Below are positions 15,969 to 23,832 of a stretch of 64,000 bases of DNA, in pieces; the first letter of the stretch is position 1, and every line of letters begins with the position of its first letter. A program made the translations under genes and the position numbers. The notes under the pieces are model-generated. The model was not told the DNA's origin and ran no database searches. It worked only from the letters and a program-made list of their open reading frames with translations. Source of the DNA: Thiosocius teredinicola (GTDB lineage Bacteria > Pseudomonadota > Gammaproteobacteria > Chromatiales > Chromatiaceae); contig NZ_CP019936.1 of NCBI RefSeq assembly GCF_002009425.1, forward strand, positions 977,001 to 1,041,000, in the 5' to 3' direction.

Positions 15969-16101
15969 ACCTAACAAGTCGTTCAAGCCGTTCGCTGCGC
16001 TCACTCGGACATTCAGCACTCCGCACTTGCTCGGGCATGGCTTCGCCATGTTCGCCCGAGCAAGCGCTCCATGCTGAATGCCGCTTAACTGGGCGTTATG
16101 C
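15969..16101 (+). other. attC 30
   Basis: R'' ACCTAAC, R' GTTATGC, TT/AA, 133 bp; arm attcagc. Confidence 0.93.
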
Positions 16102-16111
16102 GTAAAAAGAT

Positions 16112-16528
16112 ATGAGCACTACAACCAGCGTTGAGCAAGTCATACTCGAATATGCAGGTGCTCAGAAGGAAGAGCTATTTGAAAATGCGCTGCTCGAAGA
16201 AGATCTAGGCATTACTGGAGATGATGCGGATGAACTTGTGGAGGCGTTAGAAGAAGAGTTCAAAGTTGATTTTTCGGGGTTTGAACTGGAAAAACATTTC
16301 TTGCCCGAGGTCGGGAAAAGCTCAGATGCAGAGTATGGTTACTATCCTGTGTCGGTAGGCCACCTACTGAAAGTTGTTCGGTCTGGTCGTTGGGAACTGC
16401 CGCCGCGTAACCCAGAGTATTTTGTAAAGTCTCAAAGAGAATTGAAGCGGCAGCGAATGATTCAATCCGCGATTTTCGTCCTTTGCGGGGTTGGGGCGCT
16501 AGTATGGTTTATCCCCCGAGGTCTTTGA
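16112..16528 (+). CDS. DUF1493 (acyl-carrier-like) protein with C-terminal helix (cassette 31)
   Basis: The 138-residue protein has the DUF1493 pattern: LLEEDLGITGDDADELVEAL, then EEEFKVDFSGFELEKHF, resembling an acyl carrier protein with GDDA in place of the usual GxDS phosphopantetheine site, so it is unlikely to be modified. VGHLLKVVRSGRWELPP follows. A hydrophobic helix at about 117-134 should anchor it in the membrane. Confidence 0.8.
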   Translation: MSTTTSVEQVILEYAGAQKEELFENALLEEDLGITGDDADELVEALEEEFKVDFSGFELEKHFLPEVGKSSDAEYGYYPVSVGHLLKVVRSGRWELPPRNPEYFVKSQRELKRQRMIQSAIFVLCGVGALVWFIPRGL

Positions 16529-16543
16529 GAATGTGGGCGAAGC

Positions 16544-16676
16544 GCATAACAAGGCGTTCAAGCCGCTCGCTATGCTCGCTCGGACATTCGGCACTCCGCA
16601 CTTACTCGGGCATGCCTTCGGCATTGTTCCCCGAGCAAGTGCTCCACGCCGAATGCCGCTTAACTGGGCGTTATGC
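16544..16676 (+). other. attC 31
   Basis: R'' GCATAAC, R' GTTATGC, TT/AA, 133 bp; arm attcggc. Confidence 0.93.
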
Positions 16677-16681
16677 GTAGC

Positions 16682-17281
16682 ATGAATTTTGTAGTCCGAA
16701 ACATCTCCATTGTCCTGCTGATGATTCTCGGAACGTCGGTGCCCGCGGACCAAAATCGGCCTACTTTCGAAATAGCCTACGGTATCTTGAAAAAGGTCGG
16801 CCCCGAAAAATTCGAGCTAGTCCGCCAAACATTGGATATTCCGTACATCACAAAAAGTGAAGATCCTTCGTTCGGGTTTGGGTACCTAATACGATCATCG
16901 GAGGGCGAATTCGAAGAACTTTCAACCCTCACAACCGATGTGCCGGCGAACATTAGTGGCAATGCGTCGTCCTTCGGAATCGTGAACGATGGAAAAATCA
17001 CGTTAAGCGGAACGCCTCAGAAATTCCCTGGTTACATGCATTCGGTCTTGCAACTCGAGGAGGGCGATCCGAGCGGCGAATATCAGTTCGAAATATTCTT
17101 GAACGGCGAGCATTTCAAAACCATCATTTTCAACGTGGAACTGCCGAAACGCATAACAAGTCGTTCAAGCCGTTCGCTGCGCTCACTCGGACGTCCAGCA
17201 CTCCGCACTCGCTCAGGCACGGCTTCGCCATTATTGCCTGAGCAAGCGCTCCATGCTGAACGCCGCTTAACTGGGCGTTAG
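16682..17281 (+). CDS. Secreted protein translated through attC 32 (cassette 32)
   Basis: ATG 16682 is preferred over ATG 16673 in the R' core of attC 31. A signal peptide (VVRNISIVLLMILGTSVPA) probably ends near residue 21. The mature domain of about 135 residues looks beta-rich, with GEYQFEIFLNGEHFKTIIFNV near the end, an Ig-like strand pattern. The frame continues through attC 32 with no stop until 17281, adding about 42 attC-encoded residues. Confidence 0.65.
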   Translation: MNFVVRNISIVLLMILGTSVPADQNRPTFEIAYGILKKVGPEKFELVRQTLDIPYITKSEDPSFGFGYLIRSSEGEFEELSTLTTDVPANISGNASSFGIVNDGKITLSGTPQKFPGYMHSVLQLEEGDPSGEYQFEIFLNGEHFKTIIFNVELPKRITSRSSRSLRSLGRPALRTRSGTASPLLPEQALHAERRLTGR

Positions 17282-17283
17282 GG
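17151..17283 (+). other. attC 32
   Basis: R'' GCATAAC, R' GTTAGGG, TT/AA, 133 bp; arm gtccagc/ctgaacg. Confidence 0.93.
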
Positions 17284-17294
17284 CTACATAGAGC

Positions 17295-17795
17295 ATGAAA
17301 ATTGATCACACAATTCTGCTTCGAGCCTTTCTGATTTTTGTCATTGCACTGCTACTGCCAATTGCTGCGATTGGGGAGGAAAAATTGGTGTGTAAAGGTC
17401 ATCGGGGGGGCTTAGCAGCTGAGTTTGAAAATGCTCAGTTCACTGAGACTGATTCCGAGCCTTACTCAAGCGAAGATCAGCGATTTATGATCTTCAGCGA
17501 AAATGGTGGGAAGAGCGAGTTATATGATATTGCGTGTGAGATTGATCCCCCGGTTCATCAGCTAACTAATGTCCAGCACGTGCAGGAGTCAGATGGCCAG
17601 CTACGGGTTGCGGCACGCTCATCGTCCACCAATCGATTATTTGTGTTTCAGTCAAAAAATATGTCTGCATTCTCGGTTGGAGTATTTCTATCGAAGAGTG
17701 CGAAAAGCCCAGAAGGTTTGGTGTTGCTTACAACATACACATGCGAGTATCGGTCGATTGATCGGCTGTCTGCGCTATGCGAAAAATCGCCCTAA
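17295..17795 (+). CDS. Exported protein (cassette 33)
   Basis: The 166-residue protein has a signal peptide (hydrophobic 9-26, likely cut after AIG or nearby) and a mature region with three well-spaced Cys (LVCKGHRG, YDIACEID, TYTCEYRS, plus a final LCEK) that could form disulfides in the periplasm. No domain recognised. Ends in R'' of attC 33. Confidence 0.7.
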   Translation: MKIDHTILLRAFLIFVIALLLPIAAIGEEKLVCKGHRGGLAAEFENAQFTETDSEPYSSEDQRFMIFSENGGKSELYDIACEIDPPVHQLTNVQHVQESDGQLRVAARSSSTNRLFVFQSKNMSAFSVGVFLSKSAKSPEGLVLLTTYTCEYRSIDRLSALCEKSP

Positions 17796-17921
17796 CAAGG
17801 CGTTCAAGCCGCTCGCTATGCTCGCTCGGACGCCCAGCACTCCGCACCGTGTTGCGTGTGGCTTCGCCATTTTCACGCAAACGGCGCTCCGCGCTGGCCG
17901 CCGCTTAACTGGGCGTTATAA
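17790..17921 (+). other. attC 33
   Basis: R'' CCCTAAC, R' GTTATAA (non-consensus), TT/AA, 132 bp; arm gcccagc. Confidence 0.93.
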
Positions 17922-17924
17922 CCA

Positions 17925-18377
17925 ATGAGTCTCGAAGAGATAACAAACTACAGAGAGATATCGGAACGATTGGCATCGTCTGGCCAGCCCGACGAAATGC
18001 AGTTCAAAGAAATTGCTGCAGCAGGTTTCGAAGTGGTCATCAATCTTGCGATGCCGAACTCAGAAAACGCGATACCCGAGGAGGGCTACATAGTAACGGC
18101 CAGAAAAATGGCATACGTACACCTCGCCGTACCGTTCGAAGCGCCTACCGTCGAGCATCTGAGATCATTTTTCGCTCTTATGCAGGCATTCGAGTCAAAA
18201 AAATGTTGGGTTCACTGTGTCGTGAACTACCGGGTGTCCGCTTTCCTGTATCAATATTTTCGATTGGTCCGGCGCGTGGATGAAGAAGAAGCGAGAAAAG
18301 TCGTGCTGGAGGAATGGAAGCCCAATGAGGTATGGCAAGAATTCATGGCGCTGGAAGCCAAAGATGTTTGGTTATAA
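17925..18377 (+). CDS. Protein tyrosine phosphatase-family protein, copy 1 (cassette 34)
   Basis: The 150-residue protein matches the small DSP-like family: NYREISERLASSGQPDEMQF at the start, FEVVINLAMPNSENAIP, and the WVHCVVNYRVSAF active-site loop. The motif is C-x4-R rather than the canonical C-x5-R, as I recall for this family (HCAANMRVSAF-type). It is likely a cytoplasmic phosphatase or a phosphate-binding relative. A near-identical copy is at 47861. The stop codon is TAA inside an unusual R'' TTATAAC. Confidence 0.8.
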   Translation: MSLEEITNYREISERLASSGQPDEMQFKEIAAAGFEVVINLAMPNSENAIPEEGYIVTARKMAYVHLAVPFEAPTVEHLRSFFALMQAFESKKCWVHCVVNYRVSAFLYQYFRLVRRVDEEEARKVVLEEWKPNEVWQEFMALEAKDVWL

Positions 18378-18506
18378 CAAGTCGGTCAAGTCGCTCGCCT
18401 GCGGCTCGCTCGGACATTCAGTACTCCGCACCTGCTCGGGCATGGCTTCGCCATTGTTGCCCGAGCAAGCGCTCCGTACTGAATGCCGCTTACCTGGGCG
18501 TTAGAT
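18372..18506 (+). other. attC 34
   Basis: R'' TTATAAC (matches the preceding R' GTTATAA), R' GTTAGAT, GT/AC, 135 bp; arm attcagt. Confidence 0.93.
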
Positions 18507-19035
18507 GATAAAGAACCGCGTTTACATAATCTTTGAAGTCGTCATTGGATTCTTTCCGATACTGATGTTTTTGGTATGGGGTTTCGTTGTGTGGCCGGGA
18601 ACAGTCGCGATGGTGTTTGGGGGAACTGCCGGAATGTTCGAAACGGCGATAGCCCTCGGTGTGCCACTGGGAGTGCTAGGTACTGTTGGCGCTCTTATTC
18701 TGGCGGTTGAGGTTTCGTACGAAGATGGCGAACCATATCGCTACCCAAGAACCACCTTACTGTTCGTATTATTCGGTATAGCAGCCGCAGTTCTGGCGGG
18801 TGCAGTTCTATTCTTCGATGGCGGCTGGTATTCGTTGGTCGTTATCGTGCCGCTGATGATAACGGCTCAATTGCTATGGCTAGGGAGAAAGAACCTGTGG
18901 AGCACATCTAACAAGTCGTTCAAGCCGCTCGCTATGCTCGCTCGGACATTCGGCACTCCGCGCTTGCTCGGGCATGGCTGCGCCATGTTGCCCGAGCAAG
19001 CGCTCCATGCCGAATGCCGCTTAACCTGGCGTTAG
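18505..19035 (+). CDS. Four-helix membrane protein translated through attC 35 (cassette 35)
   Basis: ATG 18505 starts inside the R' core of attC 34 (gttagATG). The protein has hydrophobic segments at about 7-30, 38-72, 83-106 and 110-130, then GRKNLWSTS, where the frame enters attC 35. There is no stop until TAG at 19033-19035, so about 42 residues of the 176 are encoded by attC. It is the clearest attC-read-through gene here because the upstream frame is long and conserved-looking. Confidence 0.65.
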   Translation: MIKNRVYIIFEVVIGFFPILMFLVWGFVVWPGTVAMVFGGTAGMFETAIALGVPLGVLGTVGALILAVEVSYEDGEPYRYPRTTLLFVLFGIAAAVLAGAVLFFDGGWYSLVVIVPLMITAQLLWLGRKNLWSTSNKSFKPLAMLARTFGTPRLLGHGCAMLPEQALHAECRLTWR

Positions 19036-19037
19036 GT
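18906..19037 (+). other. attC 35
   Basis: R'' ATCTAAC, R' GTTAGGT, TT/AA, 132 bp; arm attcggc; shortened apical loop (ctgcgccatg). Confidence 0.93.
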
Positions 19038-19050
19038 GCAGAAGAAGATT

Positions 19051-19167
19051 GTGTTTCTAGCAGTCGTGGCAGTTGAGGAAACTACGGCACTCTCGGTCGA
19101 GCGCAGCGGCGGAATTTCTGGTGCAGTGCTAGTCTTCATCGAAGCGCGCCGCTCGATAGCGGAATGA
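19051..19167 (+). CDS. Family A ORF1 (cassette 36)
   Basis: 38 codons from GTG; MFLAVVAVEETTALSVERSG start; same stop and ATGA overlap. Confidence 0.38.
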   Translation: MFLAVVAVEETTALSVERSGGISGAVLVFIEARRSIAE

Positions 19168-19298
19168 GATCGGTGCCGTATTCAAATGGGGGTTCGCGAA
19201 GCCATGTTCGCGGTACGCAAGTAAATCATGGAGTGAAGGTCGGTGCGAGGAAACGCCAGAAACAGGCAGTGTGCAAACTTGGAAGGGGTGCCATTTGA
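19164..19298 (+). CDS. Family A ORF2 (cassette 36)
   Basis: 44 codons, starting MRSVPYSNGGS and ending KLGRGAI. The hairpin cgcgaa/ttcgcg is intact inside it. The TGA overlaps a following ATG (TGATG) whose frame runs into attC 36. Confidence 0.33.
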   Translation: MRSVPYSNGGSRSHVRGTQVNHGVKVGARKRQKQAVCKLGRGAI

Positions 19299-19346
19299 TG
19301 AGTGCAGAGGCCATTTCATCGCCCATGGCAACGTACTCCGTTGCGC

Positions 19347-19478
19347 ACCTAACAAGTCGTTCAAGCCGCTCGCTATGCTCGCTCGGACGCCCAGTACTCC
19401 GCGCCGTGTTGCGCATGGCTTCGCCATTGTTGCGCAAACGGCGCTCCGCACTGGCCGCCGCTTAACTGGGCGTTATGC
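19347..19478 (+). other. attC 36
   Basis: R'' ACCTAAC, R' GTTATGC, TT/AA, 132 bp; arm gcccagt/ctggccg. Confidence 0.93.
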
Positions 19479-19481
19479 CTT

Positions 19482-19928
19482 ATGAAACGTAGTTTTATTT
19501 TTCTGGCAATTGTTTTGAGCGGTTGTACAACGGTCTCCGTACTGCCAGATCGAGAAGTAGGATACTACGCTGTCGGCGTAAGTTTGCTAACGGAAGATGC
19601 CATTGTTTGTGAAGCAGGCAAGCCGAAACACCTTTCCGTGTTGGGCGCAGATTTCCCAAAGCACCAAATGCTGAATCGGCATGTCGAAATCGATGGAGTA
19701 CAACGGGCAAGAACTTGCGAATTGTTCGAAATGGCATCGGTTGCAACTATTCCCAAAGGGCAGCGAATATTCGTTGAACACTTCAAAGTTGTTGATTCTT
19801 CGTTTCCGTTGGCCGTGCCCAACCTGTACGCGGTTGGAACGTATGTCGGAGCAAACGGCAAGTCTGCTTCATTCTTCAGGCAGCTGGGGCATGCCGAATT
19901 TCCTTATGAAAATATTTGGGAAAAATAA
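19482..19928 (+). CDS. Predicted lipoprotein (cassette 37)
   Basis: The 148-residue protein begins MKRSFIFLAIVLSGCTT, a short lipoprotein signal with Cys 15 as the modified residue. The mature part has two further Cys (AIVCEAG, ARTCELF) and a beta-rich look. Periplasmic or outer-membrane location is likely; no domain recognised. Confidence 0.75.
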   Translation: MKRSFIFLAIVLSGCTTVSVLPDREVGYYAVGVSLLTEDAIVCEAGKPKHLSVLGADFPKHQMLNRHVEIDGVQRARTCELFEMASVATIPKGQRIFVEHFKVVDSSFPLAVPNLYAVGTYVGANGKSASFFRQLGHAEFPYENIWEK

Positions 19929-19930
19929 TG

Positions 19931-20061
19931 GCATAACAAGGCGTTCAAGCCGCTCACTATGCTCGCTCGGACGCTTTGCACTCCGCACCTGCTGCGCATG
20001 CCTTCGGCATTGTTGCGCAGCAGGCACTCCGCGCAAAGCGCCGCTTAACTGGGCGTTATGC
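19931..20061 (+). other. attC 37
   Basis: R'' GCATAAC, R' GTTATGC, TT/AA, 131 bp; arm ctttgcac. Confidence 0.93.
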
Positions 20062-20088
20062 CCAATAAGAAAAAATCTCGGAGGAAGA

Positions 20089-20505
20089 ATGACCAAATCG
20101 GAAAGTAAGGGAGTTCTTTTCTTAGCGTTAATTGCGGCGCCATTCGTTGCTGCCGCGAAACTGGTCGAGTCTGTAGGGTGGTTCATTCCTCTTCTTGTCG
20201 TCGCAGCTTTGTTCGGGGGCTATTTCTGGTATCAGTCGAGTAAAAAGGAAAAGCGTCTGAGCGCGCTGCGAGAAAAATATGATGATGAAAAGCTTGTACA
20301 GAAGATATTTGAAGGTTACTTCTGGCAAGGCCAGCCCGAGGGGCAGTTGGTCGATTCGCTTGGTCAACCTGTGGAGGTTGATCGAAAAGTTCTCAAAACA
20401 AAAACTAAGGAAATCTGGAAATACAACCACATGGGCGGCAATCGGTTTGGGTTGCGAGTAACGGTAGAAAATGGCTATGTCGTTGGTTGGGATAAGAAGG
20501 CATAA
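20089..20505 (+). CDS. Membrane-anchored small beta-domain protein (cassette 38)
   Basis: ATG 20089 follows GGAGGAAG. The 138-residue protein has hydrophobic segments at about 9-25 and 30-46, then a soluble domain: YFWQGQPEGQLVDSLGQPVE, VDRKVLKTKTKEIWKY and a final strand ENGYVVGWDKK. The G-Q-x-x-x-L-x-D-S-L-G-x-P pattern recalls BamE/SmpA-like helix-strand domains, an inference only. Confidence 0.75.
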   Translation: MTKSESKGVLFLALIAAPFVAAAKLVESVGWFIPLLVVAALFGGYFWYQSSKKEKRLSALREKYDDEKLVQKIFEGYFWQGQPEGQLVDSLGQPVEVDRKVLKTKTKEIWKYNHMGGNRFGLRVTVENGYVVGWDKKA

Positions 20506-20631
20506 CAAGTCGTTCAAGCCGCTCGCTATGCTCGCTCGGACGCTCAGCACTCCGCACCGTCTTGCGTGTGGCTTCGCCATTTTCACGCAAACGGTGCTCC
20601 ATGCTGAGCGCCGCTTAACTGGGCGTTAGCT
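20500..20631 (+). other. attC 38
   Basis: R'' GCATAAC, R' GTTAGCT, TT/AA, 132 bp; arm gctcagc/ctgagcg. Confidence 0.93.
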
Positions 20632-20637
20632 GCAGAA

Positions 20638-21003
20638 ATGATTGTCACGCCAACAAAGGAATATGACTCAGAAGGATCAAGGATACGTTTAACCCTCGGG
20701 AAAGAATACGAAGTATTGGCAATTGAAGCAGGTTTCTACAGGGTCCTCACTGATCCAGAATTGATACCGTATGGCAACGATCCTGTGCTTTACGAAGCGT
20801 CATGCTTCAATGTGAACGATGGCGAAGAACCGAGCTTCTGGGTAACAGAAACCCATGAAGGGGAAACCTATCGCGGGCCATTCGTCTGGTTGCGGTACTT
20901 CTTCGAAGAATTGCACGATGGAAACGCGAAAGCGAGGGAAGAATTCAAGTGTCAACTCAAGAAATACTATCCAAGAACATGGCGGGAAAGGTACGGCAGC
21001 TAA
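20638..21003 (+). CDS. Hypothetical protein, copy 2 of 2 (cassette 39)
   Basis: 121 residues, near-identical to the gene at 12504 and followed by an almost identical attC, so whole-cassette duplication is the simplest origin. Confidence 0.75.
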   Translation: MIVTPTKEYDSEGSRIRLTLGKEYEVLAIEAGFYRVLTDPELIPYGNDPVLYEASCFNVNDGEEPSFWVTETHEGETYRGPFVWLRYFFEELHDGNAKAREEFKCQLKKYYPRTWRERYGS

Positions 21004-21129
21004 CAAGGCGTTCAAGCCGCTCGCTAAGCTCGCTCGGACGTTTGGTGCTCCGCGCCTTGTTGCGCATGGCTCCGCCATACTTGCGCAAAAGGCGCTCCGC
21101 ACCAAACGCCGCTTAACTGGGCGTTAGCG
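20998..21129 (+). other. attC 39
   Basis: R'' AGCTAAC, R' GTTAGCG, TT/AA, 132 bp; arm gtttggt, nearly identical to attC 24. Confidence 0.93.
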
Positions 21130-21131
21130 TC

Positions 21132-21593
21132 ATGAATTCCAGCGAAGAATCTGATCCATTCTGGGATGCTTGGCTTGCGGTTTCTCAGAAAGAGAAGAAG
21201 GCTGGTTTAGAGTCGCTTACCTGTCGCGAAAGAACATTCTATGCCCTAAATCTATTGAGAGGTGCGGTCTTACGAGGTGGCTTTCATACATACTTCGATT
21301 TGGCGTCGAGAGAAGAAATTGAGGTTGCAAAAAGGGCGTTTCGCGAAAATGGTGCTCCCAAGATTGCAGAACTCGTAGAAAAAGCCGAGTCAATCATCTT
21401 TTCGAACGGGGTGTCCAAGGAATTCGAAGAACAACTTGCGCAACTGCTATGTTGGAGCGAGGAAGAAATCGAACAGGGTATTGAGCCGGAGTGGTCTGTC
21501 GCGCTCGATGCGGTAAACAAAGAATTCTATGCTATCGCGGAGGTCGCGGAAGCGGTTGTCGTTAAATACTTCGAAGAAAATTATGCGGATTAG
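21132..21593 (+). CDS. DUF4375/DMP19-like protein (cassette 40)
   Basis: The 153-residue acidic protein carries TCRERTFYALNLLRGAVLRG, then GGFHTYFDLASREEIEVAKR and a GAPKIAELVEKA helix. This is the order of DUF4375 (DMP19-like), where a G-G-F-x-x-Y-F segment precedes a helix ending in I-G-A. Members are often found as immunity-like or DNA-mimic proteins; the role here is open. Confidence 0.75.
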   Translation: MNSSEESDPFWDAWLAVSQKEKKAGLESLTCRERTFYALNLLRGAVLRGGFHTYFDLASREEIEVAKRAFRENGAPKIAELVEKAESIIFSNGVSKEFEEQLAQLLCWSEEEIEQGIEPEWSVALDAVNKEFYAIAEVAEAVVVKYFEENYAD

Positions 21594-21611
21594 CTTCGCG
21601 ATCGGAGGTAA

Positions 21612-21742
21612 CGCTAACAAGGCGTTCAAGCCGCTCGCTAAGCTCGCTCGGACGCTTTGCACTCCGCACCTGCTGCGCATGCCTTCGGCATTGTTGCGCA
21701 GCAGGCGCTCCGCGCAAAGCGCCGCTTAACTGGGCGTTAGCC
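21612..21742 (+). other. attC 40
   Basis: R'' CGCTAAC, R' GTTAGCC, TT/AA, 131 bp; arm ctttgcac. Confidence 0.93.
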
Positions 21743-21760
21743 CCGAAGAGGAAGACCCAA

Positions 21761-22174
21761 ATGCCAAAGCAAAACATTGAGGGTGGTTGCCAGTGCGGCG
21801 CAGTGCGATACGTAATTGAAGGCGAGCCGATTATGGCAGCGATCTGCCATTGCTCAACCTGCCGTAAAGCCAATGCCGCGCCTGCTGTAGCGTGGGCAAT
21901 GTTCGAGTCCGGGCAAGTTGCGTTCGTGGCTGGGCAATTGAAGAAGTACGAGGCATCTGAAGAAGCAATACGAGGGTTCTGTGCTGAATGCGGTACCCAA
22001 ATCAGTTTTGAGGCTGAATACTTACCCGGGCTGATTGATATCACCGTGGGCAGTTTCGATAAACCCGAATCGATACAGCCGTCTATGCATTACTGGTACT
22101 CGAGGCACCTGTCATGGGCCGAGTTCTCTGATGAATTGCCGCGTTATCCAGAGTTCCCGCCGGTCGAACAATGA
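21761..22174 (+). CDS. GFA-family (glutathione-dependent formaldehyde-activating-like) protein (cassette 41)
   Basis: The 137-residue protein has the GFA zinc pattern: GGCQCGAVRY near residue 9, ICHCSTCRKANAAPA near 29-43, and GFCAECGTQISFEAE near 71. Family members bind Zn through these Cys; despite the name most are not proven to act on formaldehyde. ATG 21761 lies about 19 bases after attC 40 behind gaagaggaag. Confidence 0.9.
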   Translation: MPKQNIEGGCQCGAVRYVIEGEPIMAAICHCSTCRKANAAPAVAWAMFESGQVAFVAGQLKKYEASEEAIRGFCAECGTQISFEAEYLPGLIDITVGSFDKPESIQPSMHYWYSRHLSWAEFSDELPRYPEFPPVEQ

Positions 22175-22181
22175 AGCGAAG

Positions 22182-22313
22182 GGCTAACAAGGCGGTCAAG
22201 CCGTTCGCTATGCTCACTCGGACGTTTGGTACTCCGCGGGCGCTTGCGCATGGCTACGCCATGATTGCGCAGCGCCCGCTCCGTACCAAACGCCGCTTAC
22301 CTGGGCGTTAGAT
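22182..22313 (+). other. attC 41
   Basis: R'' GGCTAAC, R' GTTAGAT, GT/AC, 132 bp; arm gtttggt. Confidence 0.93.
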
Positions 22314-22322
22314 GCACGAAGC

Positions 22323-22607
22323 ATGAAGATGTCAATGATTACGCAAGTTGAAATCGGTGCCGTCCTGATTGTTCTGGCCAATATGATTTGGTGGCGAACC
22401 AAGTATCTACTCGGTAAGCGGGGCACCAAAGTGAGCTGGCTAACGGGTCATTTGAACGATTACCCAAATTTGCTCCGCGCTATCGATTCGGAAGAAGATC
22501 CTGAATCAAAAAAGCAACTCGTCTTCCAAAAGTGGTTGATGCAGTCAATTTGGGTGATTTTGCCTGTCGCAATAGCGTTGATAGCATTGCCGGGGCTGAG
22601 TGAATGA
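22323..22607 (+). CDS. Two-helix membrane protein (cassette 42)
   Basis: The 94-residue protein has an N-terminal helix at about 8-24, a cytoplasmic-looking stretch with two acidic clusters (DSEEDPESKK) and a C-terminal helix at about 70-90. The TGA overlaps the next ATG (ATGA). ATG 22329 is an alternative start. Confidence 0.7.
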   Translation: MKMSMITQVEIGAVLIVLANMIWWRTKYLLGKRGTKVSWLTGHLNDYPNLLRAIDSEEDPESKKQLVFQKWLMQSIWVILPVAIALIALPGLSE

Positions 22608-22813
22608 GGCGTTCATCAATCTGGGTGGCTGATTACCGCAAACGGTGGGGAAATGGCTCCAGTGTTTCCGCGTTCAGTGGCGCATCTAACAAGTCGTTCA
22701 AGCCGCTCGCTAAGCTCGCTCGGACGCCCAGCACTCCGCGCCTTATTGCGCGTGGCTCCGCCATGTTCGCGCAAACGGCGCTCCATGCTGAGCGCCGCTT
22801 AACTGGGCGTTAG
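22604..22813 (+). CDS. Small ORF coupled by ATGA, reading through attC 42
   Basis: A 27-codon frame (MRRSSIWVADYRKRWGNGSS, VSAFSGA) starts in an ATGA overlap and continues through attC 42 to the R' core. Only the coupling supports it. Confidence 0.2.
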   Translation: MRRSSIWVADYRKRWGNGSSVSAFSGASNKSFKPLAKLARTPSTPRLIARGSAMFAQTALHAERRLTGR

Positions 22814-22815
22814 AT
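22684..22815 (+). other. attC 42
   Basis: R'' ATCTAAC, R' GTTAGAT, TT/AA, 132 bp; arm gcccagc/ctgagcg. Confidence 0.93.
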
Positions 22816-22828
22816 GGGCGTAAAAGAA

Positions 22829-22906
22829 ATGAGTGCCGGGCAGCTCGTGCCATTAAATAGGCTGCCGCGTAGCGGTAGGGTTTCGTGGTCCGGCAGTTGC
22901 GGCTAA
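22829..22906 (+). CDS. Family B micro-ORF, 25 codons (cassette 43)
   Basis: MSAGQLVPLNRLPRSGRVSW ending SGSCG; stem AGCGGC/GCCGCT wait-free of mismatches is not fully kept (loop differs, ttattaagg). The second frame is cut by TAG (SI then TAG) before GGGAGG, with a GTG frame from 23039 running into attC 43. Confidence 0.38.
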   Translation: MSAGQLVPLNRLPRSGRVSWSGSCG

Positions 22907-23174
22907 AGTGAGTTATTAAGGCCGCTTTCTTTGGTGGTCAGCGATTATTCGCGGTACGTGGTTGCGGTGTATCTTGATAACCCGTGGCCCATAATTAGCG
23001 AGCGCGTGCGAATTTCGATATAGGGAGGTTGTTTCGCTGTGCCATTAGGAACGTCAGTGCCAATCGTCGAGCAAGGTCTTTTCACGGCCGTGCCTTATGC
23101 CGGTGATGCGCGCATTTATAGTGCACCGAGCAGAACCGTCTTTTTGGCCTCCGAGTTAACGCATTTCCAAAAGC

Positions 23175-23307
23175 ATCTAACAAGTCGGTCAAGCCGCTCG
23201 CTACGCTCACTCGGACATTCGGCACTCCGCACTTGCTCGGCTGTGCCTTCGGCATTGTTTCCCGAGCAAGCGCTCCATGCCGAATGCCGCTTACCTGGGC
23301 GTTAGGC
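23175..23307 (+). other. attC 43
   Basis: R'' ATCTAAC, R' GTTAGGC, GT/AC, 133 bp; arm attcggc. Confidence 0.93.
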
Positions 23308-23321
23308 TGATAGGTACAAGA

Positions 23322-23519
23322 ATGGAAATAGGAACGGTTTACGATGTTGTTTATCGGCGCGGCAAGTATGAAATCGAATATGAAAATGGTGTTAAGTGCA
23401 TTAAGAAAACACCAAAATCCTATCGCGTTGAAAGGCCGGATGGGTCAACGATTTTAATTCGGCAAGATTCGATTATTGAGCTTAAAAAAGTATCATCTCT
23501 TGAAAACACAAAGACATAA
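23322..23519 (+). CDS. Small basic protein (cassette 44)
   Basis: The 65-residue protein (from ATG 23322) is mostly beta: VYDVVYRRGKYEIEYENGVK, then SYRVERPDGSTILIRQDSII. It is Lys/Arg-rich with no Cys, perhaps a small nucleic-acid- or protein-binding barrel. Cassette 44 is unusual in having 170 bases between the stop and attC 44. Confidence 0.55.
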   Translation: MEIGTVYDVVYRRGKYEIEYENGVKCIKKTPKSYRVERPDGSTILIRQDSIIELKKVSSLENTKT

Positions 23520-23689
23520 CGCGAATGGTTCGCGCATCGTGCATTTAGTGGAACATTGAGCAAGCCGCGCGTCTTACGGCGAGAATCTAGAGGCTTTTGG
23601 GGTCAGCGTTGAAAAGGGCGGCTGCTCCGCAACGGTCTCAGTACGTTTCACTGTGAAACCATGTGGGCGGTAAACGGTGAGTGATTCAC
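23520..23689. other. Non-coding tail of cassette 44
   Basis: No supportable gene. It contains a perfect 7-bp inverted repeat with one-base loop (gtttcac t gtgaaac, about 23645-23659) and a short gcgaa/ttcgc hairpin at the start. It starts in TAAC but is not an attC: the cassette edges (R' GTTAGGC at 23301, R'' GCCTAAC at 23690) match each other across it. Confidence 0.6.
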
Positions 23690-23822
23690 GCCTAACAATT
23701 CGGTCAAGCCGTTCGCTTACGCTCACTCGGACGTCTGGTGCTCCGCGGCGTTTTGCGCATGGCTACGCCATGATTGCGCAAACGCCGCTCCGCACCAGCC
23801 GCCGCTTACCTTGGCGTTAGGC
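23690..23822 (+). other. attC 44
   Basis: R'' GCCTAAC followed by aattcgg, R' GTTAGGC, GT/AC, 133 bp; arm gtctggt/accagcc. Confidence 0.93.
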
Positions 23823-23832
23823 GTAAAAAGAA

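Noticed and set aside
23513-23615. Possible divergent attC starting acataacgcgaa after the cassette 44 gene
   Set aside because: Its edges do not pair with the cassette's left R' (GTTAGGC), while GCCTAAC at 23690 does, so this is the tail of one cassette.
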